Positions 17,625-26,891 of a DNA stretch of 64,000 nt are shown here, one piece after another. The notes beneath the pieces were generated by a model that was not told the origin of the DNA, did not search any database, and saw nothing but the letters and a program-made list of their open reading frames with translations. Position 1 is the stretch's first letter. Every line of letters starts with the position of its first letter. Location: contig JBDHJR010000013.1 of NCBI GenBank assembly GCA_039586815.1, positions 62,001-126,000 of the forward strand, written 5' to 3'. The position numbers and the translations under genes were made by a program. The DNA is from WVYX01 sp039586815. Lineage in GTDB: Bacteria; Gemmatimonadota; Gemmatimonadetes; Gemmatimonadales; GWC2-71-9.

Positions 17625-19535
17625 GTGGGCAAGACGACCGTGCTGGTGGGCAATCCCAACGTCGGGAAGAGCGTTCTGTTCAAGAACCTCACCCGCCGCT
17701 ACGTCACGGTCTCCAATTACCCGGGAACGACGGTCGAGGTGGTGCGGGCCAAGGCGGCGTTCGACGGCCGCGAGATCGAGATTGTGGACACCCCCGGGGT
17801 CAACGACCTCGCGCCGCGCAGCGATGAGGCGCGGGTCACCCGGCAGCTGCTCGACGAGAGCGCCGGCGCCACGATCGTGCAGGTGGCCGACGCCAAGAAC
17901 CTGCGGCGCGCCCTGCTGCTCACGCTGCAGCTGGCCGAGCTCGAGCGGCCCACCGTGCTGGTCCTCAACATGTACGACGAGCTGGAAGAGCGGGGCCGCC
18001 AGATCGACACAGCGCGGCTGAGCGAGATCCTGGGGATCCCCGTGGTCGCCACTGTCGCTCCGCAAAACCATGGTACCCAGGAGCTGATCGACGCCCTGCC
18101 GCACGCGGCCGTGCCTCAGGTTCCCACCGAGGTGGCGACGGCACCGGGTGACGACTACGGCCACAACCGGGTTCTGCTCGGCTACGCGAACGACATCCTG
18201 AGCCAGACCTACACGGTCGCCCGCCCACCGCATCCGTCGGCGCGGGTGCGCCTCGGCCTGATGGCGATGCACCCGGTGAAAGGCCTCGGCGTGCTCGCCG
18301 CAGTGCTGTTCGCGGTGTTCTGGTTCGTGGGGCTGTTCGGTGCGGGGACCCTCGTGGACCTGCTGGAGATCGGGGTGTTCGAGCAGCGCCTCAACCCGCT
18401 GGTCATCAGCGCGACCGACGCGGTGCTGCCGTTCCCGCACGCGCACGACACCGAGGCTCTGACGTATACGTTCGGCATCCCCGCCACACCGGTGCACGAG
18501 GTGACGGTGGGGAGCGTGGAGCGGGAGGTGGTGCGGCCGAGCTACACCCTCGCCCCGGGTGCCGAGCTGAGCGCCGTGCAGCAGGTGCTGCGCTTCGTGC
18601 ACGACTTTCTTGTGGGCCCCTACGGGGCGATCACGATGGCCCTGGCATACGCGTTTGCCATCGTGCTTCCAATCGTCACGGCCTTCTTCCTGGTGTTCAG
18701 CATGCTGGAGGACTCGGGCTACTTCCCGCGCATGGCGATCATGCTGAACCGGGTCTTCCGCGTGATGGGGCTCAACGGGAAGGCCGTGCTGCCCATGATC
18801 CTGGGGCTGGGCTGCGACACCATGGCGACCATGACGACGCGCATTCTGGAGACGCGCAAGGAGCGGATCGTCACAACAATGCTGCTCGCGCTCGCCGTGC
18901 CCTGCTCGGCGCAGCTCGGAGTGCTGCTTGCGCTCATGGCGAGCCTGGCGCCGGCGGGTGCGCTGGTGTGGCTGAGTCTCGTGGTGGGCGTGATCTTCCT
19001 GGTGGGCTGGCTCACCGCGCGGGTGATCGGGGGGGAGAGCAGCGACTTCATTCTCGAGATCCCGCCCATGCGCCGGCCGCAGCTCTCCAACGTGCTGGTC
19101 AAGACGGCAAGCCGGCTGGACTGGTACCTGCGGGAGGTCATCCCACTGTTCGTAATCGGCACGGCGATCCTGTTTCTACTCGACCAGCTCAACCTGCTCG
19201 GGGCCATCGCCCAGGCGGCGGAGCCGTTGGTCACGGGCTGGCTGGGCCTGCCCAAGGAGATGGCCAACGCGTTCCTCGTGGGCTTCATGCGGCGTGACTT
19301 CGGTGCGGTGTACATCCTGGACGCGGCAACCGGCCCGGCGGCGGTGCTCACCCCGCACCAGATCCTGGTGGCGATGGTGACCATCACGCTGTTCATGCCG
19401 TGCATCGCTAACTTCCTGATGATTGCCAAGGAGCACGGCATGCGGACCGCCCTGAGCATGGCGGCGTTCATCTTCCCGTTCGCGTTCTTCGTGGGGGGGG
19501 TCATTCACAGGTTGGGCGTGTGGCTGAGTATCTGA
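17625..19535 (+). CDS. feoB: ferrous iron transporter FeoB
   Basis: A 636-aa inner-membrane Fe(II) transporter. The N-terminal G domain has G1 GNPNVGKS (9-16), G2 NYPGTTV, G3 DTPG and G4 NMYD. The C-terminal membrane part holds the two Gate segments with GLGCDTMATMTTR and AVPCSAQLG, the cysteine positions thought to face the pore, and a conserved RRDFG segment. It is shorter than E. coli FeoB (773 aa), mainly because the soluble regulatory part is compact. The start is GTG at 17625, only a few residues before G1. The gene order is feoB then feoA, with a 16-bp overlap, the reverse of the common arrangement. Confidence 0.92.
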   Translation: MGKTTVLVGNPNVGKSVLFKNLTRRYVTVSNYPGTTVEVVRAKAAFDGREIEIVDTPGVNDLAPRSDEARVTRQLLDESAGATIVQVADAKNLRRALLLTLQLAELERPTVLVLNMYDELEERGRQIDTARLSEILGIPVVATVAPQNHGTQELIDALPHAAVPQVPTEVATAPGDDYGHNRVLLGYANDILSQTYTVARPPHPSARVRLGLMAMHPVKGLGVLAAVLFAVFWFVGLFGAGTLVDLLEIGVFEQRLNPLVISATDAVLPFPHAHDTEALTYTFGIPATPVHEVTVGSVEREVVRPSYTLAPGAELSAVQQVLRFVHDFLVGPYGAITMALAYAFAIVLPIVTAFFLVFSMLEDSGYFPRMAIMLNRVFRVMGLNGKAVLPMILGLGCDTMATMTTRILETRKERIVTTMLLALAVPCSAQLGVLLALMASLAPAGALVWLSLVVGVIFLVGWLTARVIGGESSDFILEIPPMRRPQLSNVLVKTASRLDWYLREVIPLFVIGTAILFLLDQLNLLGAIAQAAEPLVTGWLGLPKEMANAFLVGFMRRDFGAVYILDAATGPAAVLTPHQILVAMVTITLFMPCIANFLMIAKEHGMRTALSMAAFIFPFAFFVGGVIHRLGVWLSI

Positions 19536-19969
19536 CCTGCCCGTTCTGCGGCTTCGAGTTCCTGCGCGAGGACACGCTGTGCGAGCACGGCTGCCCCCTG
19601 GGTGGGATGTGCGGACTGGTGCGCTGCCCCAGCTGCCAGTACGAGTACCCGGAGAAGCCGCAGAGCTTCACCTGGCTGCAGCGGATCTTCAAGAAGCCGT
19701 CCCCTTACGCCGACCTGCCGGAACACGTCACTACCGTGGAGGAGCTCGATCCCGGTGAGCGCGCCCGCGTGCTCTGCCTGGGGACGGGGGGGCCACAGCG
19801 CCACAACAGCATGGCGGTCTTCGGCCTGGTCCCGGGCGCCGAGATCACGCTGGTGCAGCACCGTCCCTCGCCGGTGATCCAGGTGGAGGAGACGGAGCTC
19901 GCGCTCGATCCCGAGATAGCACGGGAGGTCCTCGTCGAGCGCCTCGAGCGGGACGCGGCAGCGGTCTGA
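19520..19969 (+). CDS. FeoA-domain protein with N-terminal cysteine cluster
   Basis: A 149-aa cytoplasmic protein. Residues 1-40 hold seven cysteines (C7, C10, C21, C25, C31, C36, C39), including two CPxC-type knuckles (CPFC, CPSC), which suggests a zinc ribbon or Fe-S site. The C-terminal part (about 68-145) is an SH3-like FeoA domain (LGTGGPQRHNSMAVFGLVPGAEITLVQ). FeoA binds FeoB and supports its function. The GTG start at 19520 overlaps the feoB end by 16 bp. The cysteine cluster may act as the metal or redox sensor that FeoC provides in enterobacteria; this is inference. Confidence 0.85.
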   Translation: MAEYLTCPFCGFEFLREDTLCEHGCPLGGMCGLVRCPSCQYEYPEKPQSFTWLQRIFKKPSPYADLPEHVTTVEELDPGERARVLCLGTGGPQRHNSMAVFGLVPGAEITLVQHRPSPVIQVEETELALDPEIAREVLVERLERDAAAV

Positions 19970-20034
19970 GAATCTGGCGTTCGGCCGTTTCCGGTGCTTT
20001 CTTGTGTGGGACAAACTCAGGGGAGACGAGATCG

Positions 20035-20676
20035 ATGCGACTGACGCGGCGTGAGGTGGCTCGGACCTGGATGGGAGTGGCGCTCGGGCTCGTATGGCTG
20101 GCGGGCTGCGCGCCGCCCGAGGCCGAGCAACAAGGCGGCGAAGCCGCGCAGGCGACCGTAGGCGAGGACCTCCTGCTGGCCTCGATCGCGGTTACGCTTC
20201 CCCCACCAGGCATCGGCCCCGCTGACCTGCCCGATCCTGAGTCCGACGGAGCGCAGCACCTGCGGCAGTACTGCACCGCGTGCCACGCGCTGCCGGGTCC
20301 CGGGTCGCTCTCGGCGACGAGCTGGCCCGTATACCTGCGGCGCATGTGGCGGCGGATGGACGCGCTGGACGCGAAGTACAATGTCGCCGTGCCCACGTCG
20401 GCGGAGCGCGTGGTGCTGACGCGCTATCTGCTGGACAACGCGCTGCAGGTGACTAGCGCAGATCTGCCGGCGGGGCAGGGGCGCGCCCTCTACAGCAGGG
20501 AGTGCAGCCGCTGCCACGAGCTGCCCGACCCCACGCAGCACTCGGCACAGGACTGGCCCTCCGTCGTGATCCGCATGCGGGAGCACAGCGCGCAGATGCT
20601 GCGGCGCTCGCCGACCCAATTCGAGGTGCAGGAGATCATTCTGTTCCTCGAGCGGGCTTCGCGGATCGGCTCGTAG
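20035..20676 (+). CDS. diheme c-type cytochrome lipoprotein
   Basis: A 213-aa lipoprotein with signal and lipobox (WLAGC, lipid Cys25) and two heme c sites, C80-T-A-C83-H84 and C157-S-R-C160-H161. Two short cytochrome c domains are therefore anchored in the periplasm. The start at 20035 follows GGGGAGACGAG; an in-frame ATG at 20002 would only add a hydrophilic leader. It lies 65 bp after feoA on the same strand with no terminator between, so it is probably co-transcribed with feoBA. Electron transfer linked to iron reduction or respiration is plausible, not shown. Confidence 0.85.
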   Translation: MRLTRREVARTWMGVALGLVWLAGCAPPEAEQQGGEAAQATVGEDLLLASIAVTLPPPGIGPADLPDPESDGAQHLRQYCTACHALPGPGSLSATSWPVYLRRMWRRMDALDAKYNVAVPTSAERVVLTRYLLDNALQVTSADLPAGQGRALYSRECSRCHELPDPTQHSAQDWPSVVIRMREHSAQMLRRSPTQFEVQEIILFLERASRIGS

Positions 20677-20700
20677 AGCTCGGTCGGTCAACGCAACGAA

Positions 20701-20728
20701 GAGAGGCGCGACACCAGTCGCGCCTCTC
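20701..20728. terminator. bidirectional terminator hairpin
   Basis: Perfect 12-bp stem GAGAGGCGCGAC / GTCGCGCCTCTC with an ACCA loop between the convergent cytochrome (+) and deacetylase (-) genes. Confidence 0.85.
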
Positions 20729-20753
20729 GTGCTTCGGAGTCTTCACGGAAGTC

Positions 20754-21665
20754 CTAGGAGTTGCCGGCCATCCGCTTCGTCTCCCGCAGTGTGTTGGCGT
20801 GAATCTCCACCGTGTCCTCTTGGCGCCGCGCGTACCCGCCGGCCAGAGTGACGACCGTCGGCACCTTCGCCACCCTCAGGCTCTCGAGCACACTGGCGTC
20901 GCGTCGCCGCAGCCCCTCTATGGTCAGGCGCAGTCCCCCCAGCTGGTCCTGCTCGTAGGGATCAGCGCCGGCCAGGTAGAAGGCGATGTCAGGCTGGTGC
21001 GACTCGAGAATCCGTGGGACGTGATGCTCCAGGGCCGATAGATACTCGGCGTCTTCGATACCGTCCTCGAGCCCGAGATCCAGATCGCTGGGCGGCTTCC
21101 AGGCTGGGTAGTTGTGCTCCTGGTGCATCGAGAAGGTGAACACGTCGGGATCCCCCGCGAAGATCGCCGCGGTGCCGTTGCCGTGGTGCACGTCGCAGTC
21201 AATGACCACCGCGCTCTCGATCGAACCGTCACGTTTGAGCGCCTCGATGGCTATGGCGACGTCGTTGATGAGACAGAATCCCTCTCCGTGGTCGGGGAAG
21301 GCATGGTGGAATCCGCCGCCCAGATGGAACACCACACCGCGCTCCAGTGCGAGCTTCCCTGCCAGCATCGAGCCGCCGGCACAGAGCCACATGGCATCCC
21401 GCAGCTCGACGGAGAACGGCACCTCGAGTACGAGCTGCTCGCTCACCGATAGGGTCCCGCTCCTGAGCTTGCCGACGTACTCGGCGGTGTGGACCAGTGC
21501 CACATCGTCGTCGTCAGCCGCCTCGGGGCGGGCCAGGTCGTCCCGCGAAATCGTGCCGTCCCCGAGGACCTGATCCAGCACGAGCCTGTACTTCAGGGTC
21601 GGGAAGACGTGCGGGCCGATGTCGACCTCGTAGGCCTCGTGGTGTACCACGGTCAAGTCGGCCAT
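20754..21665 (-). CDS. histone-deacetylase-fold (AcuC-like) zinc amidohydrolase
   Basis: A 303-aa member of the arginase/deacetylase superfamily. The catalytic His pair is H120-H121 in GGGFHHAFP, and the zinc ligands are probably D158 and H160 (DCDVHHGNG) and D235 (AGADPYEQD). Bacterial relatives remove acetyl groups from acetyl-CoA synthetase, acetylpolyamines or other small amides. The start lies 6 bp after the stop of the M2 peptidase, so it is second in a two-gene operon. The pairing with a secreted peptidase has no obvious metabolic reason. Confidence 0.9.
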   Translation of the reverse strand: MADLTVVHHEAYEVDIGPHVFPTLKYRLVLDQVLGDGTISRDDLARPEAADDDDVALVHTAEYVGKLRSGTLSVSEQLVLEVPFSVELRDAMWLCAGGSMLAGKLALERGVVFHLGGGFHHAFPDHGEGFCLINDVAIAIEALKRDGSIESAVVIDCDVHHGNGTAAIFAGDPDVFTFSMHQEHNYPAWKPPSDLDLGLEDGIEDAEYLSALEHHVPRILESHQPDIAFYLAGADPYEQDQLGGLRLTIEGLRRRDASVLESLRVAKVPTVVTLAGGYARRQEDTVEIHANTLRETKRMAGNS

Positions 21666-21671
21666 TTCGGT

Positions 21672-23468
21672 CTACAGATCGGGCAGGGTGTGCGTCCGCC
21701 CCTCGTTCTGCTCCACCAGCCAGTCGTACAGCGGCTGGAAGTACTCCACCATGGCCTGCGCGTCGAGCTCGCTGCCCGTGGTCTGCTGCAGCACATCCTG
21801 CCACGGACGGCTGGCACCCGGAGCCATGATGTCGTGCAGGAAGTCGCCCACCTCCGTGCTGCCGAAGTAGTCGGTGTCGTACGGTGACTGCTCCAGTATC
21901 TCAGTCGCGATGTGCTGGTGCAGCTGGAACAGCAGTGCCTCGGCCAGCGCGTAGTCGTAGTACTGTGCCGCATCGTCGGTGATGTGGGTCTTGCTCAGCG
22001 CATCGGCGTACTCCTCACCGCGGCGCGTAGGCGGCACGATACCCTGGTAGCGGCGCACCAGATCCCACCAGGTGGCGTTCAGCGCCTCACCGGGGAGAGA
22101 GTCTACGTAGAGCGCCCGCTCGAACCGCGTCATCACGCCGGCGCCCCAGGGAATCATGAGGACGTGGTTGAGTGCCTCCTGGAGCAGCTTCGCGATCTCG
22201 TCCACCTCGGCGCCTTCGTCCGCCAGGCCGCGGTTCACCAGGAAGCGGCGCTGTGAGGCGGCCAGCCCGATCATGCTGCCGATGGCCTCGTGGTACGCCC
22301 GATTTGCCCCGTCGCGCAGCACGAGCGGTACGTCGGGGGTGCTGTAGGCCATGAAGTAGTAGACATGCCCCAACTCGTGATGCACGGTCTCGTACCAGTA
22401 CGGGTTGGGCACCACGCTCATTAGCGAGCGCACGTCGGTATCGAGATCGAGGTGCCACGCCGATGCGTGCGTGTTCTTCTTGTAGTCCGCGTCGGGCGGC
22501 AGCGGAAAGAGCGACGACCGCTCCCAGAAGGTCCCCGGCAGCTCATCGAACCCCAGGCTCACGTAGAACGCCTCGCCCTGTTGCATCACCCATTCGGCCG
22601 ATTGGGCGCCGATGCTGGAATCCACGTTGATCCCCTCCACCTCGATCAGCGCGCTCCAGTCCTGGCCCCATCGGTTGGGCAGCCAGTGTGCCGGCAGCAG
22701 CTGGGGCACCTCGGTGCCGTACCTCTCGGCCAGCTCGTAGCGCGCCCAGGTATGAAGCTCGCGATATAGTGGCCGTACCTGTTGGACCAGGTTGTCGCAC
22801 AGGCGGACCATCTCGTCGGTCGTCATACCGTAGTCGGAGACCTGGTAGGTGAAGAAGTCGCTGAAGCCCAGTGCCTGAACCGTCTGGTTGCGCAGGTCGC
22901 GCAGCTCGAGCGCACCAGGCTTGAGAACCGGCCCCACCTCCTTCGAAGCCTCCCACACCGCCAGACGCTCCGACAGGTCGGTGCTGGTGCGCAGCAGCGC
23001 GTCGATGTCGTTCGGCGTGACGGGCCGGCGCCCGAGCGTGAACTCGAAACCGTAGAGGCGCTCCACCTGGTCGGTTTCCAAAGCGATGCGCCGCTGCACG
23101 ATCTCGGGGACCGTCATCGGCCCCTCGGCCGCCATGGCGAGCATCTTGTCGAGCCGGCGCTCCTGGAGGTCGCTCAGCCGGCCGCGCTGCGACAGGAACG
23201 CGCGAATGGTGTCGATGTTCTCCACGCTGCCGGCGAAGCGCACGAAGGCCTCACGGGCCTCGCGCGTGCGTGCCGCGTTGGTCGGGTCACCCTCCACTAT
23301 GCGGGTGTTGGAGGCCCACTCGGCCTCGGCCCAGGCGTAGTAGAGTTGCTGGCTCTCTGCTTCGTAGGCTGTGAGGTATGCGTCGGCTGCGCTGCGGAAT
23401 TCCGTGTCGATGCAGGCCGCTGCCAGGAGCGAGCCGAGCAGCAGCCCGGCGATGCTCGTGCGTCTCAT
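21672..23468 (-). CDS. M2-family (angiotensin-converting-enzyme-like) zinc dipeptidyl carboxypeptidase, lipoprotein
   Basis: A 598-aa protein beginning with a lipoprotein signal (LLAAAC, Cys19). The zinc motif is H364-E365-x-x-H368 in HHELGHVYYF, with the third ligand Glu394 in ANRAYHEAIG. These match the HHEMGH and FHEAIG signatures of ACE. Length and helical character agree with bacterial M2 enzymes, which release C-terminal dipeptides from peptides. It is anchored in the periplasm or outer membrane, with the deacetylase gene immediately downstream. Confidence 0.93.
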   Translation of the reverse strand: MRRTSIAGLLLGSLLAAACIDTEFRSAADAYLTAYEAESQQLYYAWAEAEWASNTRIVEGDPTNAARTREAREAFVRFAGSVENIDTIRAFLSQRGRLSDLQERRLDKMLAMAAEGPMTVPEIVQRRIALETDQVERLYGFEFTLGRRPVTPNDIDALLRTSTDLSERLAVWEASKEVGPVLKPGALELRDLRNQTVQALGFSDFFTYQVSDYGMTTDEMVRLCDNLVQQVRPLYRELHTWARYELAERYGTEVPQLLPAHWLPNRWGQDWSALIEVEGINVDSSIGAQSAEWVMQQGEAFYVSLGFDELPGTFWERSSLFPLPPDADYKKNTHASAWHLDLDTDVRSLMSVVPNPYWYETVHHELGHVYYFMAYSTPDVPLVLRDGANRAYHEAIGSMIGLAASQRRFLVNRGLADEGAEVDEIAKLLQEALNHVLMIPWGAGVMTRFERALYVDSLPGEALNATWWDLVRRYQGIVPPTRRGEEYADALSKTHITDDAAQYYDYALAEALLFQLHQHIATEILEQSPYDTDYFGSTEVGDFLHDIMAPGASRPWQDVLQQTTGSELDAQAMVEYFQPLYDWLVEQNEGRTHTLPDL

Positions 23469-23550
23469 GGTGGTTTCCCCCCCTGGGGTGCTGAAATGTG
23501 TAACGGGGGTAAATATCCGTCGGGTGCCCGCGCCGCGTAAGGGACTCAGC

Positions 23551-24219
23551 CTAGCCGTACTGCCACGTCTCGCCCGGCTTCAGCTCCTTCACTTCGATCC
23601 CCTTGGGCTCGAACCCCTTTGCGTCCTGCCGGATGATGGGGAACGTCCCGTAGTGCATGGGGACGGCCACCTTGGGCCGGATCAGCTCGGCGGCCATCGT
23701 AGCCAGCTCGGGTCCCATGGTGAAACGGTCGCCCACCGGGACCAGCGCGACGTCCGGCTTGTAGAATTCGCCCAGCAGCTTCATGTCGCCGAAGATGGTC
23801 GTGTCGCCCAGGTGGTAGACGGTGACCCCGCCCATGTGCACTACGGCACCACACGGCATGCCGAGATAGCGGCCATTGTACGACGAGGAATGGAACGCCT
23901 GTGTGAAGGCGACCCAGCCCCAGTCGGCGTCGATCCTCCCGCCCGGGTTCCCCGGCTCCGCCGCGATCCCTTGCTCACTCATGTACTCGTAGATCTCGAA
24001 GGCGCCGAACACGGTGGCGTTGTTCGCCTTGGCGATGGTGATGGTGTCGCCCAGGTGGTCGCCGTGGCCGTGCGTCAGCACCACGGCCTGACAGCGCACG
24101 TCCTGCGGCTTGGTGACGGCAACGGGATTACCGGTGAGGAAGGGGTCGATGACGACGGTGGTGGCCCCATCGTTCAGAAGAAAGCCGGCGTGTCCCAGGA
24201 AAGTGATGTCGATGCCCAT
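23551..24219 (-). CDS. UPF0173-family metal-dependent hydrolase (MBL fold)
   Basis: A 222-aa cytoplasmic protein with metal site H50-x-H52-x-D54-H55 (THGHGDH), MHYGTFP near 190-196 and the N-terminal ITFLGHAGF strand typical of UPF0173 and UlaG-like lactonases. Length is normal for the family. The start at 24219 follows GGGAGGAGGTGCG. Substrate unknown. It lies upstream of the M2-deacetylase operon with an 82-bp gap. Confidence 0.9.
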   Translation of the reverse strand: MGIDITFLGHAGFLLNDGATTVVIDPFLTGNPVAVTKPQDVRCQAVVLTHGHGDHLGDTITIAKANNATVFGAFEIYEYMSEQGIAAEPGNPGGRIDADWGWVAFTQAFHSSSYNGRYLGMPCGAVVHMGGVTVYHLGDTTIFGDMKLLGEFYKPDVALVPVGDRFTMGPELATMAAELIRPKVAVPMHYGTFPIIRQDAKGFEPKGIEVKELKPGETWQYG

Positions 24220-24425
24220 GAGGTCGCACCTCCTCCCAAACCCTATGACTTGGTGAGCGACGGCGCCGCGCCGTCTGTTTCATCTTAACCGGGGGGCGGG
24301 GAGGGGCCAGAGCCCACCTTCGGCATCTGTTTGGGGTTGGGGCTGGCGCAGAAGCCGCAATGGAGGCTGCGATGGACCTGCCCGAGGCAAGCGCCGGGTG
24401 TGATTTCCCTAACGGCCGGCAAACT

Positions 24426-24453
24426 TTGCGTAATTACCTTTTGCCACTACAAT
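24426..24453 (+). promoter_or_regulatory. candidate sigma-70 promoter for the GGDEF-EAL gene
   Basis: TTGCGT (24426-24431) and TACAAT (24448-24453) are separated by 16 bp in a locally AT-rich patch, 60 bp upstream of the start at 24514. Spacing and -10 match the housekeeping consensus. Confidence 0.5.
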
Positions 24454-24513
24454 TTAGGCCGACCCTCGGACTCCCTGACTGGAGCTGGGAGGGCGTGTAG
24501 CCCGCACGATCGT

Positions 24514-26886
24514 ATGACCTCATTGCTCGTCGTTACCATTCTGCTCTTGGTTGGCACCGCCTGCTGGGCGGTGGTGCTGGCCGTGCGTCCGGTGGACCGG
24601 CGGTTTCGCGTCCTGGCGGGAGCACTCGTGTTGGTGTCCGTTCTGCACATCCTGTCGCTCGTCGCGGAGACCCTGAACCGAAGTCTTGCGCCAGAGCACT
24701 CCCACACCACCGATCTCGCAGTCGCAGTAGCCGTCCTGCTCACCGTTTACCTCGTGGACCGGGCCATCGCACGCGAGCGCCGTCTGCAGCGGGACATCGC
24801 CAGCGAGCGCAGCCGCCACAGCTTCGAGATCAATCGTCTGGAGAAGACGGTCGAGACCACGCAAATCGGCGTGTGCGTCACGGATCTGGACGGACGCATC
24901 GTCTACGTGAATCCGGCCGAAGCCGACATGCACGGATGGACGGTCGACGAGCTGACCGGCCAGGACGTAGGCGTCCTGGCGCCGCAGGTTCTGCGCGAGC
25001 CTATGTCGGCCAGGGAGATCGACAAGATGACCAGCTGGCGGCGCGAGTCGGTCAACCTGCGGAGGGATGGGACCACCTTCCCGGTGCACCTCATGTCCGA
25101 CGTGATCCACGACGCCGACGGCGAGCCGGTCAACGTGGTGACGACGTGTGAGGATATCTCGGCTCGCAAGGAGGCCGAGCAGGCGCTGCGCGAGAGTGAG
25201 GAGCGCTACGCGCTCTCCGCCCAGGGTGCAAACGACGGGTTGTGGGACTGGAACATCGACACGGGCGAGGTCTACTTCTCCGAGCGGTGGAAGGCGGTCC
25301 TGGGCTACTCGGAGCAGGAGATCGAGCCCAACATCGATGCGTGGCTCGACCGGGTGCACCCGGAGGACCTCGAGCGGGTGAAGGGTGAGCTCGACACCCA
25401 CATGATCGGGCACTCCGTGCACTACGAGAACGAGCATCGGGTGCGGCACTGGGACCGTACCTACCGATGGGTGCTGGTGCGCGCCGTGGCCGTGCGGGAC
25501 GACGAGGGCCGGCCGCACCGTATGGCGGGCTCCTTGACCGACATCACTCCGCGCAAGCAGGTGGAGGAGCAGCTCGCCAAGGATGCGCTGTACGACCCGC
25601 TCACGGGGCTCCCCAACCGGGCGTTCTTCAGCAACATCCTGCAGCGGTCTTCGCGGCGCTCACGGCGGCGGCGCGGCTACCAGTTCGCGGTGCTGTTCCT
25701 CGACCTCGACCGCTTCAAGGTGGTAAACGACAGTCTGGGACACGACGTCGGCGACGAGCTACTCGTCGGCTTTGCCGAGCGGCTGGAGCGCTGTCTGCGA
25801 CCGGGCGACGTGGTGGCACGGCTCGCCGGCGACGAGTTCTGCATCCTGCTGGACGACATCAAGGAGACCAGCGACCCGACCCGCGTCGCCGAGCGTATCC
25901 AGGAGGAGCTGAAGGCGCCGTTCCTGCTTGGCAAGCACGAGCTGTATGCCACCGTGAGCATCGGCATCGCCTCGAGCCAGAGCAGCGCGGACGGGCCCGA
26001 GAACCTGCTACGTGACGCCGATACCGCCATGTACCGCGCCAAGGCCCGTGGCCGGGCGCGGTTCGAGATCTTCGACAAGGAGATGCACGCTCGGGCCATG
26101 GAAGTGCTCGAGCTGGAGCACGACCTGCGCGTGGCACTTGAGAAAGACCAGTTCGTGCTGGAGTATCAGCCTGTGGTGGCCCTCGACGGCAATAGCGTCT
26201 CGGGCCTCGAAGCATTGGTCCGGTGGAACCATCCGCAGCGCGGCATGGTGCCGCCCGAGGATTTCGTGCCGATCGCCGAGGAAACAGGGCTCATCGTACC
26301 GCTCGGCTTCTGGGTCATGCGTGCCGCGTGCAAGCAGATTACCGTGTGGCTGGAGCAGTTCCCCGACCAAGACGACCTCTTCGTGAGCGTCAACGTGGCC
26401 GAGAAGCAGCTGCAGCAGCCCGATTTCGTCGAGCGGGTGGCCCAGGCGCTGCGCGAGGCCAATCTGGATGCCAAGCGGCTCAAGCTCGAGGTTGCCGAGA
26501 CCGTGCTCATGGAGGACCCCGACTACACGCAGGCGCTCGTGGGTGATCTGGCCGACCTCGGGGTGCAGGTTCAGATCGACGACTTCGGTACTGGTTACTC
26601 GTCGCTGTCGTACCTCAACCGCTTCAATATCGACACCCTCAAGATCGACCGCTCCTTCGTGAGCCGCGTCAGCCTGGCCGGCGAGAAGTCTGTTGTGGTT
26701 CAGGCCATCATCAAGCTGGCGCGGGATTTGGGTATCCGTGTCATAGCCGAGGGAGTGGAGACCGAGGAGCAATCGGAGCATCTCAAGCTGTTGCGCTGCG
26801 AGGAGGGCCAGGGCTTCCTCTACTCCAAGCCGGTGAGCGGTGATGAGGTGCCGAAGATCCTCGAGGAACAGCCGGTCAAGAAGTAG
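24514..26886 (+). CDS. membrane PAS-PAS-GGDEF-EAL cyclic-di-GMP signalling protein
   Basis: A 790-aa protein with about three N-terminal membrane helices (residues 1-85), a short coiled linker, PAS domain 1 (about 110-220), PAS/PAC domain 2 (about 228-350), GGDEF (about 360-520) and EAL (about 535-785). The cyclase motif is AGDEF (438-442), a variant active in some homologues, with an inhibitory I-site RPGD (429-432) at the expected five-residue distance. The phosphodiesterase part has EAL (566-568), DDFGTGYSSL, KIDRSFV and AEGVET, so it looks active. The start at 24514 begins the first membrane helix; the open frame extends to 24331. The HAD gene follows after 5 bp. Confidence 0.93.
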   Translation: MTSLLVVTILLLVGTACWAVVLAVRPVDRRFRVLAGALVLVSVLHILSLVAETLNRSLAPEHSHTTDLAVAVAVLLTVYLVDRAIARERRLQRDIASERSRHSFEINRLEKTVETTQIGVCVTDLDGRIVYVNPAEADMHGWTVDELTGQDVGVLAPQVLREPMSAREIDKMTSWRRESVNLRRDGTTFPVHLMSDVIHDADGEPVNVVTTCEDISARKEAEQALRESEERYALSAQGANDGLWDWNIDTGEVYFSERWKAVLGYSEQEIEPNIDAWLDRVHPEDLERVKGELDTHMIGHSVHYENEHRVRHWDRTYRWVLVRAVAVRDDEGRPHRMAGSLTDITPRKQVEEQLAKDALYDPLTGLPNRAFFSNILQRSSRRSRRRRGYQFAVLFLDLDRFKVVNDSLGHDVGDELLVGFAERLERCLRPGDVVARLAGDEFCILLDDIKETSDPTRVAERIQEELKAPFLLGKHELYATVSIGIASSQSSADGPENLLRDADTAMYRAKARGRARFEIFDKEMHARAMEVLELEHDLRVALEKDQFVLEYQPVVALDGNSVSGLEALVRWNHPQRGMVPPEDFVPIAEETGLIVPLGFWVMRAACKQITVWLEQFPDQDDLFVSVNVAEKQLQQPDFVERVAQALREANLDAKRLKLEVAETVLMEDPDYTQALVGDLADLGVQVQIDDFGTGYSSLSYLNRFNIDTLKIDRSFVSRVSLAGEKSVVVQAIIKLARDLGIRVIAEGVETEEQSEHLKLLRCEEGQGFLYSKPVSGDEVPKILEEQPVKK

Positions 26887-26891
26887 TCCCC

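Noticed and set aside
24514..26886. GGDEF domain judged inactive because the motif is AGDEF
   Set aside because: AGDEF is a known tolerated variant and the I-site and neighbouring residues are intact, so inactivity cannot be claimed.
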